A stretch of DNA of 64,000 nucleotides from Tetragonia tetragonoides (Eukaryota > Streptophyta > Magnoliopsida > Caryophyllales > Aizoaceae). The first letter of the stretch is position 1. Each line of letters starts with the position of its first letter. The stretch lies in NCBI GenBank assembly GCA_038025085.1, contig CM076148.1, forward strand, positions 21,308,501 through 21,372,500. Reading direction: 5' to 3'. This document shows, in pieces, positions 13,312-23,696 of this stretch. The translations under genes and the position numbers were made by a program. The notes under the pieces are model-generated. The model saw nothing but the letters and a program-made list of their open reading frames with translations, was not told where the DNA came from and did no database searches.

Positions 13312-13591
13312 GGTCTCGTATACTTGTTTGCAATCAAATGTAATGCAATGCAATCATTTTGTAGAGTAAATATGGGGTGAAAAATGAAGGAGTTGGAGAA
13401 GAGGGATGGGAAAAATGGGGTTGATTGCATCATTCAATGTAATTACAATTGCTCAATTTTTCCCATGTATTGTTGATTACTTTGAATGATGTAATCAACC
13501 TCACTTTTCCCATCTCCTTCCTCTCCCTCCTTCATTTTCCAACTCAGATCTACCCTATAAAATGATTGCATTGCAAGCAATTAAACATCAC
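13312..13591. mobile_element. MITE with GCAATCA-rich inverted ends
   Basis: Inverted arms built on TTGCAATCAAATG...TGCAATCATTTT and AAATGATTGCATTGC enclose about 280 bp in the last intron of the pseudogene. Arm B has an uninterrupted site near 32,421 (CACTACATGC). A second family member is at 45,386-45,684. The superfamily is uncertain because the flanking duplication is imperfect. Confidence 0.7.
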
Positions 13592-14389
13592 CTACATGCA
13601 AGGATAATTTATGTAATAGGACAACCAACAAATGTCTTCTCCTCCATCCATCACTGAAGATAAGAAGAAGAATTATGGTTTTTTAATTACTAAATATTCA
13701 GTAAGTTGAACCACAATTTATTTTACCAGCCAGTTCACTGTTTTAGGGTGATAAATGAAATTGAATTTTCAATCACCTTTCTTAAAAGAAAGGAAGCTGA
13801 AAAGAATTGAATTTTCTAACAAAATTGGTATAGCCCGTCCATGGTGGCTACATATCGCAAAAGATAGAGAGATTTTTTATTTCTTTTATTTTTTGGTCTT
13901 GGTCTTTGTTTTTCATTCATATTTAGCCACCGGGGGTAGGACAAAATCTAGATGCAGTAATTGACCAACAAAAATAATTAGCATTGAGTCATTGGTACCA
14001 CAGGCCATTAGAGCTGAAAGCCAATATCATATAATCATGCCGTTAAAGCTCAAAGCCAACCCCATAGAATTATACCGTAGAACAAAAGTGTAAAAAAGCA
14101 ATTGTCATAAACAGGGAGGGGTGGGGGATCCAGGGAGGAAGCAATGGAACGTAGATAGATTCACTTAAAAAAGCGAAGAGAACATACTAATGGAATTATA
14201 TCAAAAGAAGAAAAGATAGTCTTACCAACTTTGCAGGACCGTATGGTTGAGGGACAGAGAGCATAAGCTCCTCGTTCCAAATGGGATTTAGATTACTCCT
14301 CACAACCGAAGTTTGTACAGTCTTGACAGTTTAAAGTAACAACATGTCTTGTGTGGAATTAGTCCACCGTAGACCAAGTATTTTTGAGC

Positions 14390-14640
14390 GGTGGCTCCAG
14401 GTAAAGTAGGGGGTGATTCCACTATTAGAGGGTGGCTCCAGGTGAAGTATGGGGTGACTCCACTATCAGACGGGTGGCGCCTAGTATAAATTTGAGGGGT
14501 TGATCCAGGTGAAGTAGGGAGTGGCTCCACTATTAGAGGGGTGGCTCCAGCTGAAGTATTGGGTGGCTCCACTATTAGAGGCATGACTCCAGGTAAAGTA
14601 TGGGGTGGCTCGACTATTAGAGGGGTGGCTCCAATTAAAG
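14390..14640. repeat. About 42-bp minisatellite (six units)
   Basis: Six imperfect units of roughly 42 bp share GGTGGCTCCAGGTGAAGTA and CCACTATTAGAGG. One unit is expanded by extra sequence. On the minus strand the units read as a 14-residue repeat (GATPLIVEPPHTLP-like) in an open frame, which follows from the period being divisible by three. It lies in a pseudogene intron and is absent from the corresponding place in arm B, near 33,165. Confidence 0.85.
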
Positions 14641-14699
14641 TATTAGTCCACCATGTACTAAGTACACACAAATTTTTGTATTAAATTAGAGTATTTAAT

Positions 14700-15060
14700 A
14701 ATGAACATTGATTGGGAGGCTGCAAAGAGTAAGGACAATCAAGGAGGCCCCCTAACCAGGCCCATGTGCTCAAGGAGAGCCAAGCACCAACATTAGTCCA
14801 AGCCCAAGTCCACCAATGACCTAGAGACACATGATATATATATTAGAGTTGACATCCAAGCTAAGGTAACTAACTTTATTCATTATACTTTTTACTAGTC
14901 TAACTACTTTTCACTCATATCCAAACATCTGACTTGACCTTTGGAATGGATTTTCTCATTTCCACCCCCGAGGGAAGTTGTGTTTCCTGACGTGGAAAAG
15001 CTTCTGAAGGGCTAAACTACCGGTAGTGTGTATTGCAACCCCCTGAAACATACATAAGGT
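14700..15060. other. Arm A-specific inserted sequence, unidentified
   Basis: Arm B joins TTAATAATGAATATAAATG directly to TTTATAAACTATC. Arm A has about 350 extra bases here, beginning near ATTGATTGGGAGGC and ending near CATACATAAGG. It looks like non-coding retroelement sequence, but no ends or motifs allow classification. Confidence 0.45.
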
Positions 15061-15206
15061 TTATAAACTATCAAACAATATTTATCAAAAGCCAAAAAGT
15101 ATACTTGACATATAATCTGATTTATCAAAAATGTTTAGTGTCCGTAATAGTTGCATAAATTATCCATCAATTTTTAGATGTAAGTTATTTATTATAATGC
15201 AAAACT

Positions 15207-15583
15207 ATGAACTTCCTTGACACATGGGACGTTGATGTGGCTGAGGCGCTGGCGGTTTCCCACGGCTTACAGCTTGCTTCTATCTATGACTTTGAGGTAG
15301 TTTTTAATGCTTTGAATAAATCTAGTAGAGGGTCTAGTAGTCTCTTCCTTATTGTTGATGATATTTTTGCTTCAATTCATGATATTGGTAGTGTCTTAGT
15401 CATTTGTTAGAAGAAATGGTAATAGAGTCGCCCATGAGTTAGCGCATGTGCAACCTTGGAAAGTAGGTACTCACTTTTGGGACACTTCGTTCCCTCCGAG
15501 TGTTGATGTAACTCTTTTGAACGATTTTGAATTATCAATGGAAGATCGGTGATCACTAGTCGATCTTTCACTCAAAAAAAAAA
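15207..15583 (+). mobile_element. LINE/RNase H 3' fragment with poly(A)
   Basis: The frame from about 15,207 (DVDVAEALAVSHGLQLA, then SSLFLIVDDI and, after a break, NRVAHELAHV) matches the RNase H-like C-terminal domain (RVT_3 type) common in plant LINE polyproteins. The natural stop follows MEDR near 15,549, and A-tail 15574-15583 ends the insertion. A frame break lies near 15,410. Arm B has no such sequence between GCAAAACT and AAAAGAAGAGAAA near 34,290, so it is a private 5'-truncated insertion. Confidence 0.75.
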
Positions 15584-15714
15584 GAAGAAGAGAAATGTAA
15601 CCAAACAGCCTGCAAGTTGTACTTACTCTATCGAAAGGACATATACTTAAGATTAACCAGAGTACTGACCTGCTGTCCGATATTCAGAACATAAGAATCA
15701 TTTGACAGCATGTC

Positions 15715-16439
15715 TGATGCGGGAGCAAGTGTGAAAAGTAAACAAAACAACCAAGGAACTAGCAAGCGAACATCCATTTTTGTTTACATCGAGTTCCTTT
15801 GGTGGTTATGCATTAAATTGGCTCCTATAAAGATAATTATATAGAGTTTCCATAAAAGATCGGGATTAAAGCTCTTATTATATGATCACATTCGTTATAA
15901 GGATTCCCGTAATTTTGACAGTTTCTACACTGGCTCGTATTTCGATCATAACTCACTCATACGACATGGGATCATGGTTATTTAAAATTCTGTAGAAAGC
16001 TGGAAACGAGATCTAAAACTCTCATGCTTTGAGTTTTCCCATATTCACAAAATAACAGGGTTGAAAAGGCAATTGAAGTTACCATGCAAAACTGTTACAG
16101 CGGTTTTAGCCTTGGGCGCCAAGTAATTAGCTATTTAAGTTTGATTTCGTTTGACTATTTTCTTAATTAGTTAGAATATGTTTAGGAAAGTAATAATCTG
16201 ATTATTAGTAACATTAGGAGTCCATTAGGAATTAGGAAAGTTGTTAGTTAGTTCGTTTTACTTTCGTACTCAGTTTCGTAGTTAGTTTCCTACTTGGATT
16301 AGGATTAGGATTCCTAGTAGCTTTAGATTTCTTTGACTATAAATAGGAGAGAGCTTTAATATTGTAAACTCGTGCTTTGATGGTTAATAATTGAATATAT
16401 GAGTATTTACCCCTCAAACTAAGTGATTCAGGTTGAAAC
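15715..16439 (+). repeat. LTR fragment R1 (3' end missing)
   Basis: Starts at the outer TGATGCGGGAGC terminus next to TSD ATGTC and matches the full LTR at 19871-20734 for about 725 bp. It stops after GATTCAGGTTGAAAC, where R2 begins. It lacks the last ~140 bp of the LTR. TATAAATAGGAGAGAGC near 16,339 resembles a TATA promoter region. Confidence 0.85.
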
Positions 16440-17362
16440 TGATGCGGGAGCAAGTATGCAAAGTAAACAAAACAACCAAGGAACTAGCAAGCGAACATCC
16501 ATTCTTGTTTACATCGAGTTTCTTTGGTGGTTATGCATTAAATTGGCTCCTATAAAAAAAATTACTTAGAGTTTCCATACAAGGTCGAGATTAAAGCTCT
16601 TATTATATGATCACATTCGTTATAAGGATTCCCGTAATTTTGACAGTTTCCACACTGGTTTGTATTTCGATCATAACTCATTCATACGACATGGGATCAT
16701 GGTGATTCAAAATTCTGTACAAAGCTGGAAACTAGGTCTAAAACTCTCATGCTTTGAGTTTTCCCATATTCAGAAAGAAACGGGGTTGAAAAGGCAATTA
16801 AAGTTACCGTGCAAAACTGTTACAACGGTTTTAGCCTTGGGCGGCAAGTAATTAGCTATTTAAGTTTGATTTCGTTTGACTATTTTCTTAATTAGTTAGA
16901 ATATGTTTAGAAAAGTAATAATTTGATTATTATTAACATTAGGAGTCCATTAGAAATTAGGAAAGCTGTTAGTTCGTTTTACTTTTGTACTCAGTTTCGT
17001 AGTTAGTTTCCTACTTGGATTAGGATTAGGATTCCTAGTACCTTTAGATTTCTTTGTCTATAAATACGGGAGAGATTTAATATTCTAAACTCGTGCTTTG
17101 ATGATTAATAATTGAATATGTGAGTATTTACCCCTCAAACTGAGTGATTCAGATTGAAACCCTTACGAGTGATTCGTGAGTTGTTCTTGAGTGATTCTTG
17201 AACAAGATCCTTTTATGTGATACTATCAAAGGTTAATTTCCATTTTGTTACTTATTTCACATCAACTAGGATTTCAAACTGAATCACTCAATTTAAGAGG
17301 TATATCCCTTTTATTTTTTTTGTTTATCAAAAATATAGAAAATCCCTAAATAAATCTTATCA
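16440..17362 (+). repeat. LTR R2
   Basis: A second direct LTR copy of 923 bp starting TGATGCGGGAGC. Near its 3' end it carries about 80 bp not found in the other copies (around 17,210-17,290). Its last bases read TTATCA where other copies end ACATCA. TAGTC (17363-17367) follows immediately and is the gag-derived target duplication. Confidence 0.85.
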
Positions 17363-17367
17363 TAGTC

Positions 17368-17585
17368 CCACTTGTGTCTTCAAACTCCTCATCGAAGTCG
17401 GGGTCACGGTTGTGGTTTCTCCAATGAATTTTGCGCATCCTTGTCTCCATGTTCTCCCTATCTTCTTGGTTTCTTCTTTCCATGGCGGCCATCCGCTCTG
17501 CCATCCACCCTTCTTGAGATTTAAAAGACGTACTAAGATCCTCCATGGCTGTTAACAATTTTGCTAGTTTGTTGGGGTCACCCAT
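17368..17585 (-). pseudogene. gag N-terminal fragment (Ty3/gypsy-like)
   Basis: The minus-strand frame starts at ATG 17585 (MGDPNKLAKLL) and shows an N-terminal helical stretch followed by EEFEDTSG. It is cut at the TAGTC site, where it runs into the LTR R2 terminus. The next gag residues are encoded beyond the matching TAGTC at 19866-19870, where the frame would be continuous. It sits directly downstream of a PBS-leader, so this is the true gag start. Confidence 0.75.
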
Positions 17586-17736
17586 AGCTTCGGTTGTAGG
17601 TTTCTTAGGGGTTTCTTGGCTGTTTTCCTGGATACAAAGGGTGGATGTTGTATGAATCTTTCTCTAAAGCTCGCTATGGTGTTGTGTTTAGGCTTAGGAC
17701 TGTGGGTGTTTAAGCTTCAGAAAGCTCAAACCTTTA

Positions 17737-17748
17737 GCTCTGATACCA
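17737..17748 (-). other. Primer binding site (tRNA-iMet type)
   Basis: On the minus strand the LTR ends CATCA and is followed after four bases by TGGTATCAGAGC, the standard plant primer binding site complementary to the 3' end of initiator tRNA-Met. This fixes the orientation of the inner unit as minus. Confidence 0.9.
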
Positions 17749-17751
17749 AGT

Positions 17752-18746
17752 TGATGTAATTTATTTAGGGATTTTTTGTACTTTTGATAAACAAAACAAT
17801 AAAAGGGATATAGCTCTCGAATCACTCAAGGGGTTGGAGTTTTTTTGTTCAAGAATCACTCAAGAACAATATTCGCGCATCACACACAAGGGTTTCTGAT
17901 GTGTTTTATTTAGGAGTTTTCTGTATTTTTGATAAACAAAACAATAAAACGGATATACCTCTCGAATCACTCAAGGGTTGGGGTTTTTCGTTCAAGAATC
18001 ACTTAAGAACAATACTTGCGCATCACACACAAGGGTTTCAACCTGAATCACTCGGTTTGAGGGGTAAATACTCACGTATTCAATTATTAATCATCAAAGC
18101 ACGAGTTTACAATATTAAAGCTCTCCCCTATTTATGGACAAAAGAATCTAAAGCTAATAGGAATCCTAATCCAGGTAGGAAACTAACTACGAAACTGAGT
18201 ACAAAAGTAAAACGAACTAACTAACAGCTTTCCTAATTCCTAATGGACTCCTAATGTTAATAATAATCAGACTATTACTTTCCTAAACATATTCTAACTA
18301 ATTAAGGAAATAGTCAAACGAAATCAAACTTAAATAACTAATTACTTGGCGCCCAAGGCTAACACCGCTGTAACAGTTTTGCACGGTAACTTCAATTGCC
18401 TTTTCAAGCCCATTACGTTCTGAATATGGGAAAACTCAAAATATGGGAGTTTTATATCTCGTTTTCAGATTTCTACATAATTTTGAATCACTACGATCCC
18501 ATGTCATATGAGTGAGTTATGCTCGAAATACGAACCGTTGTAGAAACTGTCAAAATTACGGGAATCCTTATAACGAATGTGATCATATAATAAGAGATTT
18601 AATCCCGACCTTGTAAGGAAACTCCATGTAATTATCTTTATAGGAGCCAATTTAACCACCAAAGGAACTCGATGTAAACAAGAATGGATGTTCGCTTGCT
18701 AGTTCCTTGGTTGTTTTGTTTACTTTGCACACTTGCTCCCGCATCA
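17752..18746 (-). repeat. LTR R3 of the inner unit
   Basis: A 995-bp LTR in inverse orientation to R1, R2 and R4, bounded by TGATG and CATCA. It has a PPT before it (18747-18760) and a PBS after it, so a single LTR serves as both 3' and 5' LTR of the inner unit. It contains a tandem duplication of about 145 bp (17753-17897 and 17898-18042) that accounts for its extra length over R4 (864 bp). Confidence 0.88.
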
Positions 18747-19870
18747 ATCTCCCTTTCTTCAAAAAGAATTGTGTCCTCAATTCTTCGTATGTAGTAAACT
18801 TCTCCCCAACCTGTATATTCATCAATTTTTTTTTGCAAATTTCCAATGAACCCACAAGGTTAAGAGCCTTGCTGCTGTCTTCTTGATGGACATCATTTTC
18901 TTGTTCTTGATCGAAGCTAGATTCAAGAAGTTCCAACTCCATCTCGGATTCCTCTTCCATGTCATCAATATAATCAAGATTTTCAAGAAAATCACCAATA
19001 TTTTCTGGTTTAATGAATTTTTCTTCGATAAACTCATCAACTACAGTTGGTTGTCTTGAATTATTAACTTGAACAACAATAAAGGGGTCAATGTTATTGG
19101 TCTTTTCTTGTGAATCTTCAATAGGAACAATATCTTTAAAATAATCATCAAGATCTGGTTTTCCTTTGAATGTATTCACAACAAAGAGCCTATCTTCATT
19201 CATGGGTTGATCATTGAATATGTACCCTACCATGTACTCCAACTTATGCTTTCAACATTGAAACGCTTGTTGGTATGCTTGTTGTGCTCGTAGGTGCACT
19301 AGTTGTTGCTCCCTCTCTTGCCTCTCAATCTTGAGAGCTATCTTGCAAACATACTCAAAGGATATGAAAGGAACAAGCTCCACCTTGCTCCTTAGAGTTG
19401 AGTTTAGTCCTTTGATGAATCTTGCAATCTTTAACACCTCCCTCTCCGCGAGATCACACATCATGTGCGCGTGTTCAAACTTTTGGAGGTAGTCTTGTAC
19501 ACTTGAGGTTTCTTGGCTTAATGACGTGAGTTTCAAGAACTGTTCTTGCTCATATTCTTTAGGCAAAAATCATTTCTTTAAATATTTCTTGAGTTTGTCC
19601 CAAGTCTCAATCTCTGCTTTCCCGTCCTTCTTGCGTCGAGCCTTTAGTTTTTCATACCAAAAAGAAGCATGTTTGGTGAGTTTATGCGTGGCTAACTTGC
19701 ATCTTTGCCGCTCATCATACCCCTTGTATTCAAAGACTCTCTCCATAGTTCTAAGCCAATCAAGAAAAGCCTCTGGATCGTAGGAACCATCATATTCAGG
19801 GAGTTCGACTTTCAAGTTCCTGTCATCATCATAGGGATGCCGTGGTTTAGGAGCGTCATTGGCTCTAGTC
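18747..19870 (-). pseudogene. gag C-part plus acidic tail, then PPT
   Basis: One minus-strand frame runs from TRANDAPKPRHP at the TAGTC site through the gag core (EYDGSYDPEAFLDW, YDERQRCKLATHKL, ASFWYEKLK). After that come the capsid-like segment (SVQDYLQKFEHAHMMCDLAERE) and a highly acidic tail (about 19,240-18,760). TGA codons interrupt it just after YLKK near 19,567 and at 19,252-19,254. A polypurine tract (minus GAAGAAAGGGAGAT, 18747-18760) abuts LTR R3. No zinc knuckle, protease, RT or integrase was found between gag and PPT. It resembles a non-autonomous gag-bearing (TR-GAG) element; loss of pol by deletion is the alternative. Confidence 0.82.
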
Positions 19871-20734
19871 TGATGCGGGAGCAAGTGTGCAAAGTAAACA
19901 AAACAACCAAGGAACTAGCAAGCGAATATCCATTCTTGTTTACATCGAGTTCCTTTGGTGGTTATGCATTAAATTTAGCTCCTATAAAGATAATTACATG
20001 AAGTTTCCATGCAAGGTCGGGATTAAAACTCTTATTATATGATCACATTCGTTATAAGGATTCTCGTAATTTTGACATTTTCTACTGGTTCGTATTTCGA
20101 TCATAACTCACTCATACGACATGTGATTGTGGTGATTCAAAATTATGTAGAAAGCTGGAAACGAGATCTAAAATTCCCACGCTTTGAGTTTCCCCATATT
20201 CAGAACGTAATGGGGTTCAAAATGCAATTGTAGTTACCGTGCAAAACTGTTACATCGATTTTAGCCTTGGGCGCTAAGTAATTAGCTATTTAAGTTTGAT
20301 TTCATTTGACTATTTCCTTAATTAGTTAGAATATGTTTAGGAAAGTAATAATCTGATTATTATTAACATTAGGAGTCCATTAGGAATTAGGAAAGCTGTT
20401 AGTTAGTTTGTTTTACTTTTATACTCAGCTTCTTAGGTAGTTTCCTACTTGGATTAGGATTAGGATTCCTAGTAGCTTTAGATTTCTTTGTCTATAAATA
20501 GGGGAGAGCTTTAATATTGTAAACTCGTGCTTTGATGATTAGTAATTAAATAGGTGAGTATTTACCCTTCAAACTGAGTGATTCAGGTTGAAACCCTTGT
20601 GTGTGATGCGCAAGTATTGTTCTTGAGTGATTCTTGAACGAAAAACCCCAACCCCTTTGAGTGATTTGAGAGGTATATCCCGTTTATTGTTTTGTTTATC
20701 AAAAATACAGAAAACCCCTAAATAAATCACATCA
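19871..20734 (+). repeat. LTR R4 (complete)
   Basis: Complete 864-bp LTR from TGATGCGG to ACATCA. TAGTC lies before it and the exon target duplication ATGTC (20735-20739) after it. TATAAATAGGGGAGAGC near 20,493 is a plausible TATA box. Its outer TG end is fused to the inner gag sequence and its CA end to the host exon. Confidence 0.88.
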
Positions 20735-20808
20735 ATGTCTTTGACAGCTAAATTTGTACCTTTCACCACTTTGATTTCAGACACTCCAATAGATTCTACC
20801 ATTCCTTT

Positions 20809-21643
20809 CTGTTACAAGGTGTAACACCATTACACCAATGAGTATATTAAACAGCAAAAGATTTCCTTTCAGTATAAAACAAGCCTACACAATTTGACCA
20901 GAGATCCTTAACTGTGGTGCCAATCAGATGAACAGATATATGCATACAAAAAAAATCAGAAAAAGTTAATCATTGATGCTCTTTCACAGGAGTCGAGCAT
21001 TTAGAAGAAATCAAGCATCCAAGAGTTAGCAATTCGAGGATGGACGCATGGGATTAGTAACCCGTCTTAAATTGGAGGTCATTGGTAAGAACTAAGTAAA
21101 TCATGCTCGTCAAAGGGTCAACCTTAGAGTGTCAGCCCAAGTAATTACCCAATCCCATGGGGTGAGGGGCTCGAGGTGCTTATTGCCATTAGAAGGGTGC
21201 ACTAGTGGCCTAACTCAAGAACGGTTATACCGCTATAAGGCAGAGAGATATCCAAGCTTAGTCTTGGCATATTGTTGACTCATCAAAATTTTATGATTCC
21301 TGCTCATCGATGAAATTACACTACTGAAAACAGCACCATGGTGAAAGAGAAGTCAAGATCAGCATTGCTCAGTGTCTCCAAATAGACTCCCGGCCAGGCA
21401 AGGGGGAGTTAGGTATACATATACACGACCTCACCTCTGTGAAAACAAAGAATTTCTTTGCATTTTCAATGTCCGACAACAATCAGTAATTTCACAATAA
21501 ATAAGAAGTGCAGAAAGTTTAATGAGCCTTTTTCTTGTCTGTTATGTCCCAACGCTAAAGACGAGTGAATCAGTTCGGCTCCATAAATAATGGACATTGT
21601 GAAGACAGAAACATAGGGGAAGAAAGAATGAAGCAAATCTTAT
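20809..21643. other. Pseudogene intron, no further feature
   Basis: Non-coding sequence shared with arm B at about 34,468-35,307, corresponding to one intron of the intact gene. No element or RNA gene is recognised. The similarity of the two copies over this intron is useful for dating the duplication. Confidence 0.7.
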
Positions 21644-22459
21644 AGAGTTATCTGATTTCTTCAAAGAATTTGAACTTCAGAAACTATTCATTAGCTTTTT
21701 CAAAAAGCTTGGTTGATGCGAGTTCTTTTCAGATGGCATTGAGACAATCCGCAAGCTAGGTTTTAGAAAGTCTTGGAGCTCATACTTAGACCTACATTGG
21801 AAATTGGAGAAATAATTAAGATTATATAGGTTACAAATCAAAAGAGCTTTGCCACAACTGCCAACCATATCTCTCGCATCTTTCTTTTTTGAATATATAA
21901 AACCATATCCACGCATCCACTTGCGATTAACAGTTAAGAATGCAGCGAGTGGGAGTCATGTATTGACTCTTTTCCAACCCCAGTCCCCTAAAAGAAAAAA
22001 GATCAAATGGAAAGAATGATAGAAACTCTGATTTATCAGGATTTAGAACAAGTCGTTTTTCCGATACGACTCAAAATAAGGAGCTAACAAGTTGAACAGT
22101 GGCAATCAATAATCTGAAATTAAGATCAGGACACGAATACAAAACGGAGGATGAGCTATTTATGAACCTGATGAATCTCATACGATCGTCATGACTTGCA
22201 TCAGCTCCAAGCTTTGAGCATCCTTGTGGAATGAATGCCTCATAAATTGCATTATCTGCAGCATTTCCTCCAATCTCAATCATCGCATCAATGTCTTCAT
22301 CAGACCATTCATCAAATGTCACAAACAAAACCTGAAGAGAAAACATATAATATCATATGGTCACTGTAAGAAATTTTCCGAACACAGAAGTCAAAAACAC
22401 TATAGAGCTTGTCAAACAGAGGTAGCACATTTTTGTAAGAGAGAACCAGCTAGATGACG

Positions 22460-22895
22460 TTTTTTTAAATGAAATAAAATTTTATTAATAACAATAAAAG
22501 AGCGGTTACAAAGTTAAGAGGACAAGAAATCCTCCATAAACGAAAAACAAATTACAGCTCCCCCCAATGTAGTTGTACATAAGTGAGGGACACCCTTTAA
22601 AAAGCCCCAGTTGCTTCAGCCCACAACAACGCCAAATACACAACACGACACACGCTGCCAAACAAGCTCGAGTGGCCTACCACCCGCATCAAAGATCCTA
22701 GAGTTACGCTCTAACCAAAGGAACCAAACTATGGTGAGGCAACCACAAATCCACAACAACTTTTGCTCTTTTCCCCACCTTAACCCATTATAGTGAATCT
22801 GCAAGTGATGACAGAAAGTAGGAGGGCCAACAAAACACTCCCCCAACAATCGACCCCAGAAAACACGAGCAAAATCACAATGCAAAAACATATAC
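22460..22895 (-). mobile_element. LINE 3'-terminal fragment (antisense)
   Basis: The minus-strand frame shows the zf-RVT/C-terminal tail of a plant L1 LINE: FLHCDFARVFWGRLLGECF, then WGKEQKLLW and WLERNSRIF. On the plus strand it begins with a T-run at 22460-22466, the complement of a short A-tail. It is present at the same relative place in arm B (36,078-36,520), so the insertion predates the duplication. Confidence 0.8.
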
Positions 22896-23283
22896 CTTTG
22901 AAGAAAAAAAGTTTAAAGAAAAAACTCTAAATGATAGCTCATATATAAAGTAGACCTCATAAACATTATGTTGTTGCTGGAAAGTTATGCAATATTGCAA
23001 AGGAGTGAGTAAGACATGTGGTTATATATGTTTTGTCAGAGCTTCGAGTCCTAGTGAAACTATCCCATGTTCGAGAAGTTCTCTATTCTGTAACAAAAAG
23101 AGGTTATTCAGATAGAGGTTTGGGGTTTGGGAGAAATAAGAATGGTAGAAAGTTATTTAATTTGTCGCTCACGATGATTCTTGGACTGAGAAAACATTCG
23201 TTCAGCAGCAACAAACAGAACCTTTTATGTTTAGGTTCACATTTCCAACCAGGGTGTTTTTTTTGTTTCAATATATCCAAGAA

Positions 23284-23696
23284 ATAGGATACGGTTGATC
23301 AAGAATGAATACTTTTCAAGTTCCCATACAATTTAACTTTACGCAGTTTATCAAATAGGATAGCTAAGTGTTTGAGGTTCTCCTCTCTTGTCTTGCTATA
23401 AACCAGAATATCATCCAAATAAAAAACAAAAAAAGAACCAATAAAGGAGCGTAATACCTCGTGCATCAACCTCATGAATAAACTAGGGGCGTCGCAAGGC
23501 CCAAAGGGCATCACGAGCCACTCATAGAGACCAAACTTGGTCTTAAAGTCAGTTTTCCATTTATCCCCTTCCCTAATAAGCATCTGATGATAGCCACTTC
23601 TGAGATCAATCTTTGAAAATATTTGAGCTCCATGTAGCTCATCAAGTCTAGGCATAGGAAAGCGATATTTAATGGTGATGTTGTTGATTGCTCGGC
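23284..23696 (-). pseudogene. Ty3/gypsy reverse transcriptase fragment (3' part)
   Basis: The frame encodes [20 protein letters not shown], then [15 protein letters not shown] and [13 protein letters not shown], the conserved blocks of Ty3/gypsy RT with an intact YLDD catalytic box. The upstream part of the same domain resumes at 27,049 after a 3.35-kb insertion. Everything 3' of the RT palm (RNase H, integrase, 3' LTR) is gone; the fragment ends at the boundary of duplication arm A. Confidence 0.9.

Larger units (their letters stand above)
15715..20734. mobile_element. Permuted gag-only LTR retroelement complex
   Basis: The whole 5,020-bp block begins TGATG and ends CATCA and is flanked by the 5-bp duplication ATGTC (15710-15714, 20735-20739) inside an AGD12 pseudogene exon. 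Order along the plus strand: LTR fragment (15715-16439), LTR (16440-17362), TAGTC, then on the minus strand gag N-part, leader, PBS, LTR (17752-18746), PPT and gag C-part, then TAGTC and plus-strand LTR (19871-20734). No protease, RT or integrase is present, so mobilisation must have been in trans. The inverted middle block has the order of a one-LTR circle opened in gag. Confidence 0.88.
12886..22331 (-). pseudogene. Partial AGD12-like ArfGAP-C2 pseudogene
   Basis: Only the last five coding exons are present, on the minus strand: 22168-22331, 21644-21791, 20735-20808 plus 15670-15714 (one exon split by a retroelement), 14226-14321 and 12886-13167. The zinc-finger exons are absent. Lengths match the intact paralog (164, 148, 96 and 282 nt), except that the split exon has lost one codon (3 bp). 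Lesions: the second exon has a CGA-to-TGA stop (21677-21679) and its splice donor is AT instead of GT. The third is interrupted by 5 kb. The last has a CAG-to-TAA stop at 12961-12963, 24 codons before the normal stop. Acceptor sites are still AG. It cannot yield a normal protein; a transcribed fragment is not excluded. Confidence 0.93.
10246..23269. repeat. Segmental duplication arm A
   Basis: Collinear with 28,890-36,894 apart from private insertions in each arm. Homology opens at GTAACAAATAGTGAC and closes at CCAACCAGGGTGT. Arm A contains the broken last five coding exons of the AGD12-like gene. Arm B carries the intact ones. Private to arm A are the TIR element at 11,072, a MITE at 13,312, the minisatellite, an RNase H retro-fragment and the 5-kb LTR complex. 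Confidence 0.93.

Noticed and set aside
14300..14671. 123-residue proline-rich minus-strand frame
   Set aside because: It is the minisatellite read through; it also overlaps pseudogene exon 14226-14321 and has no partner in arm B.
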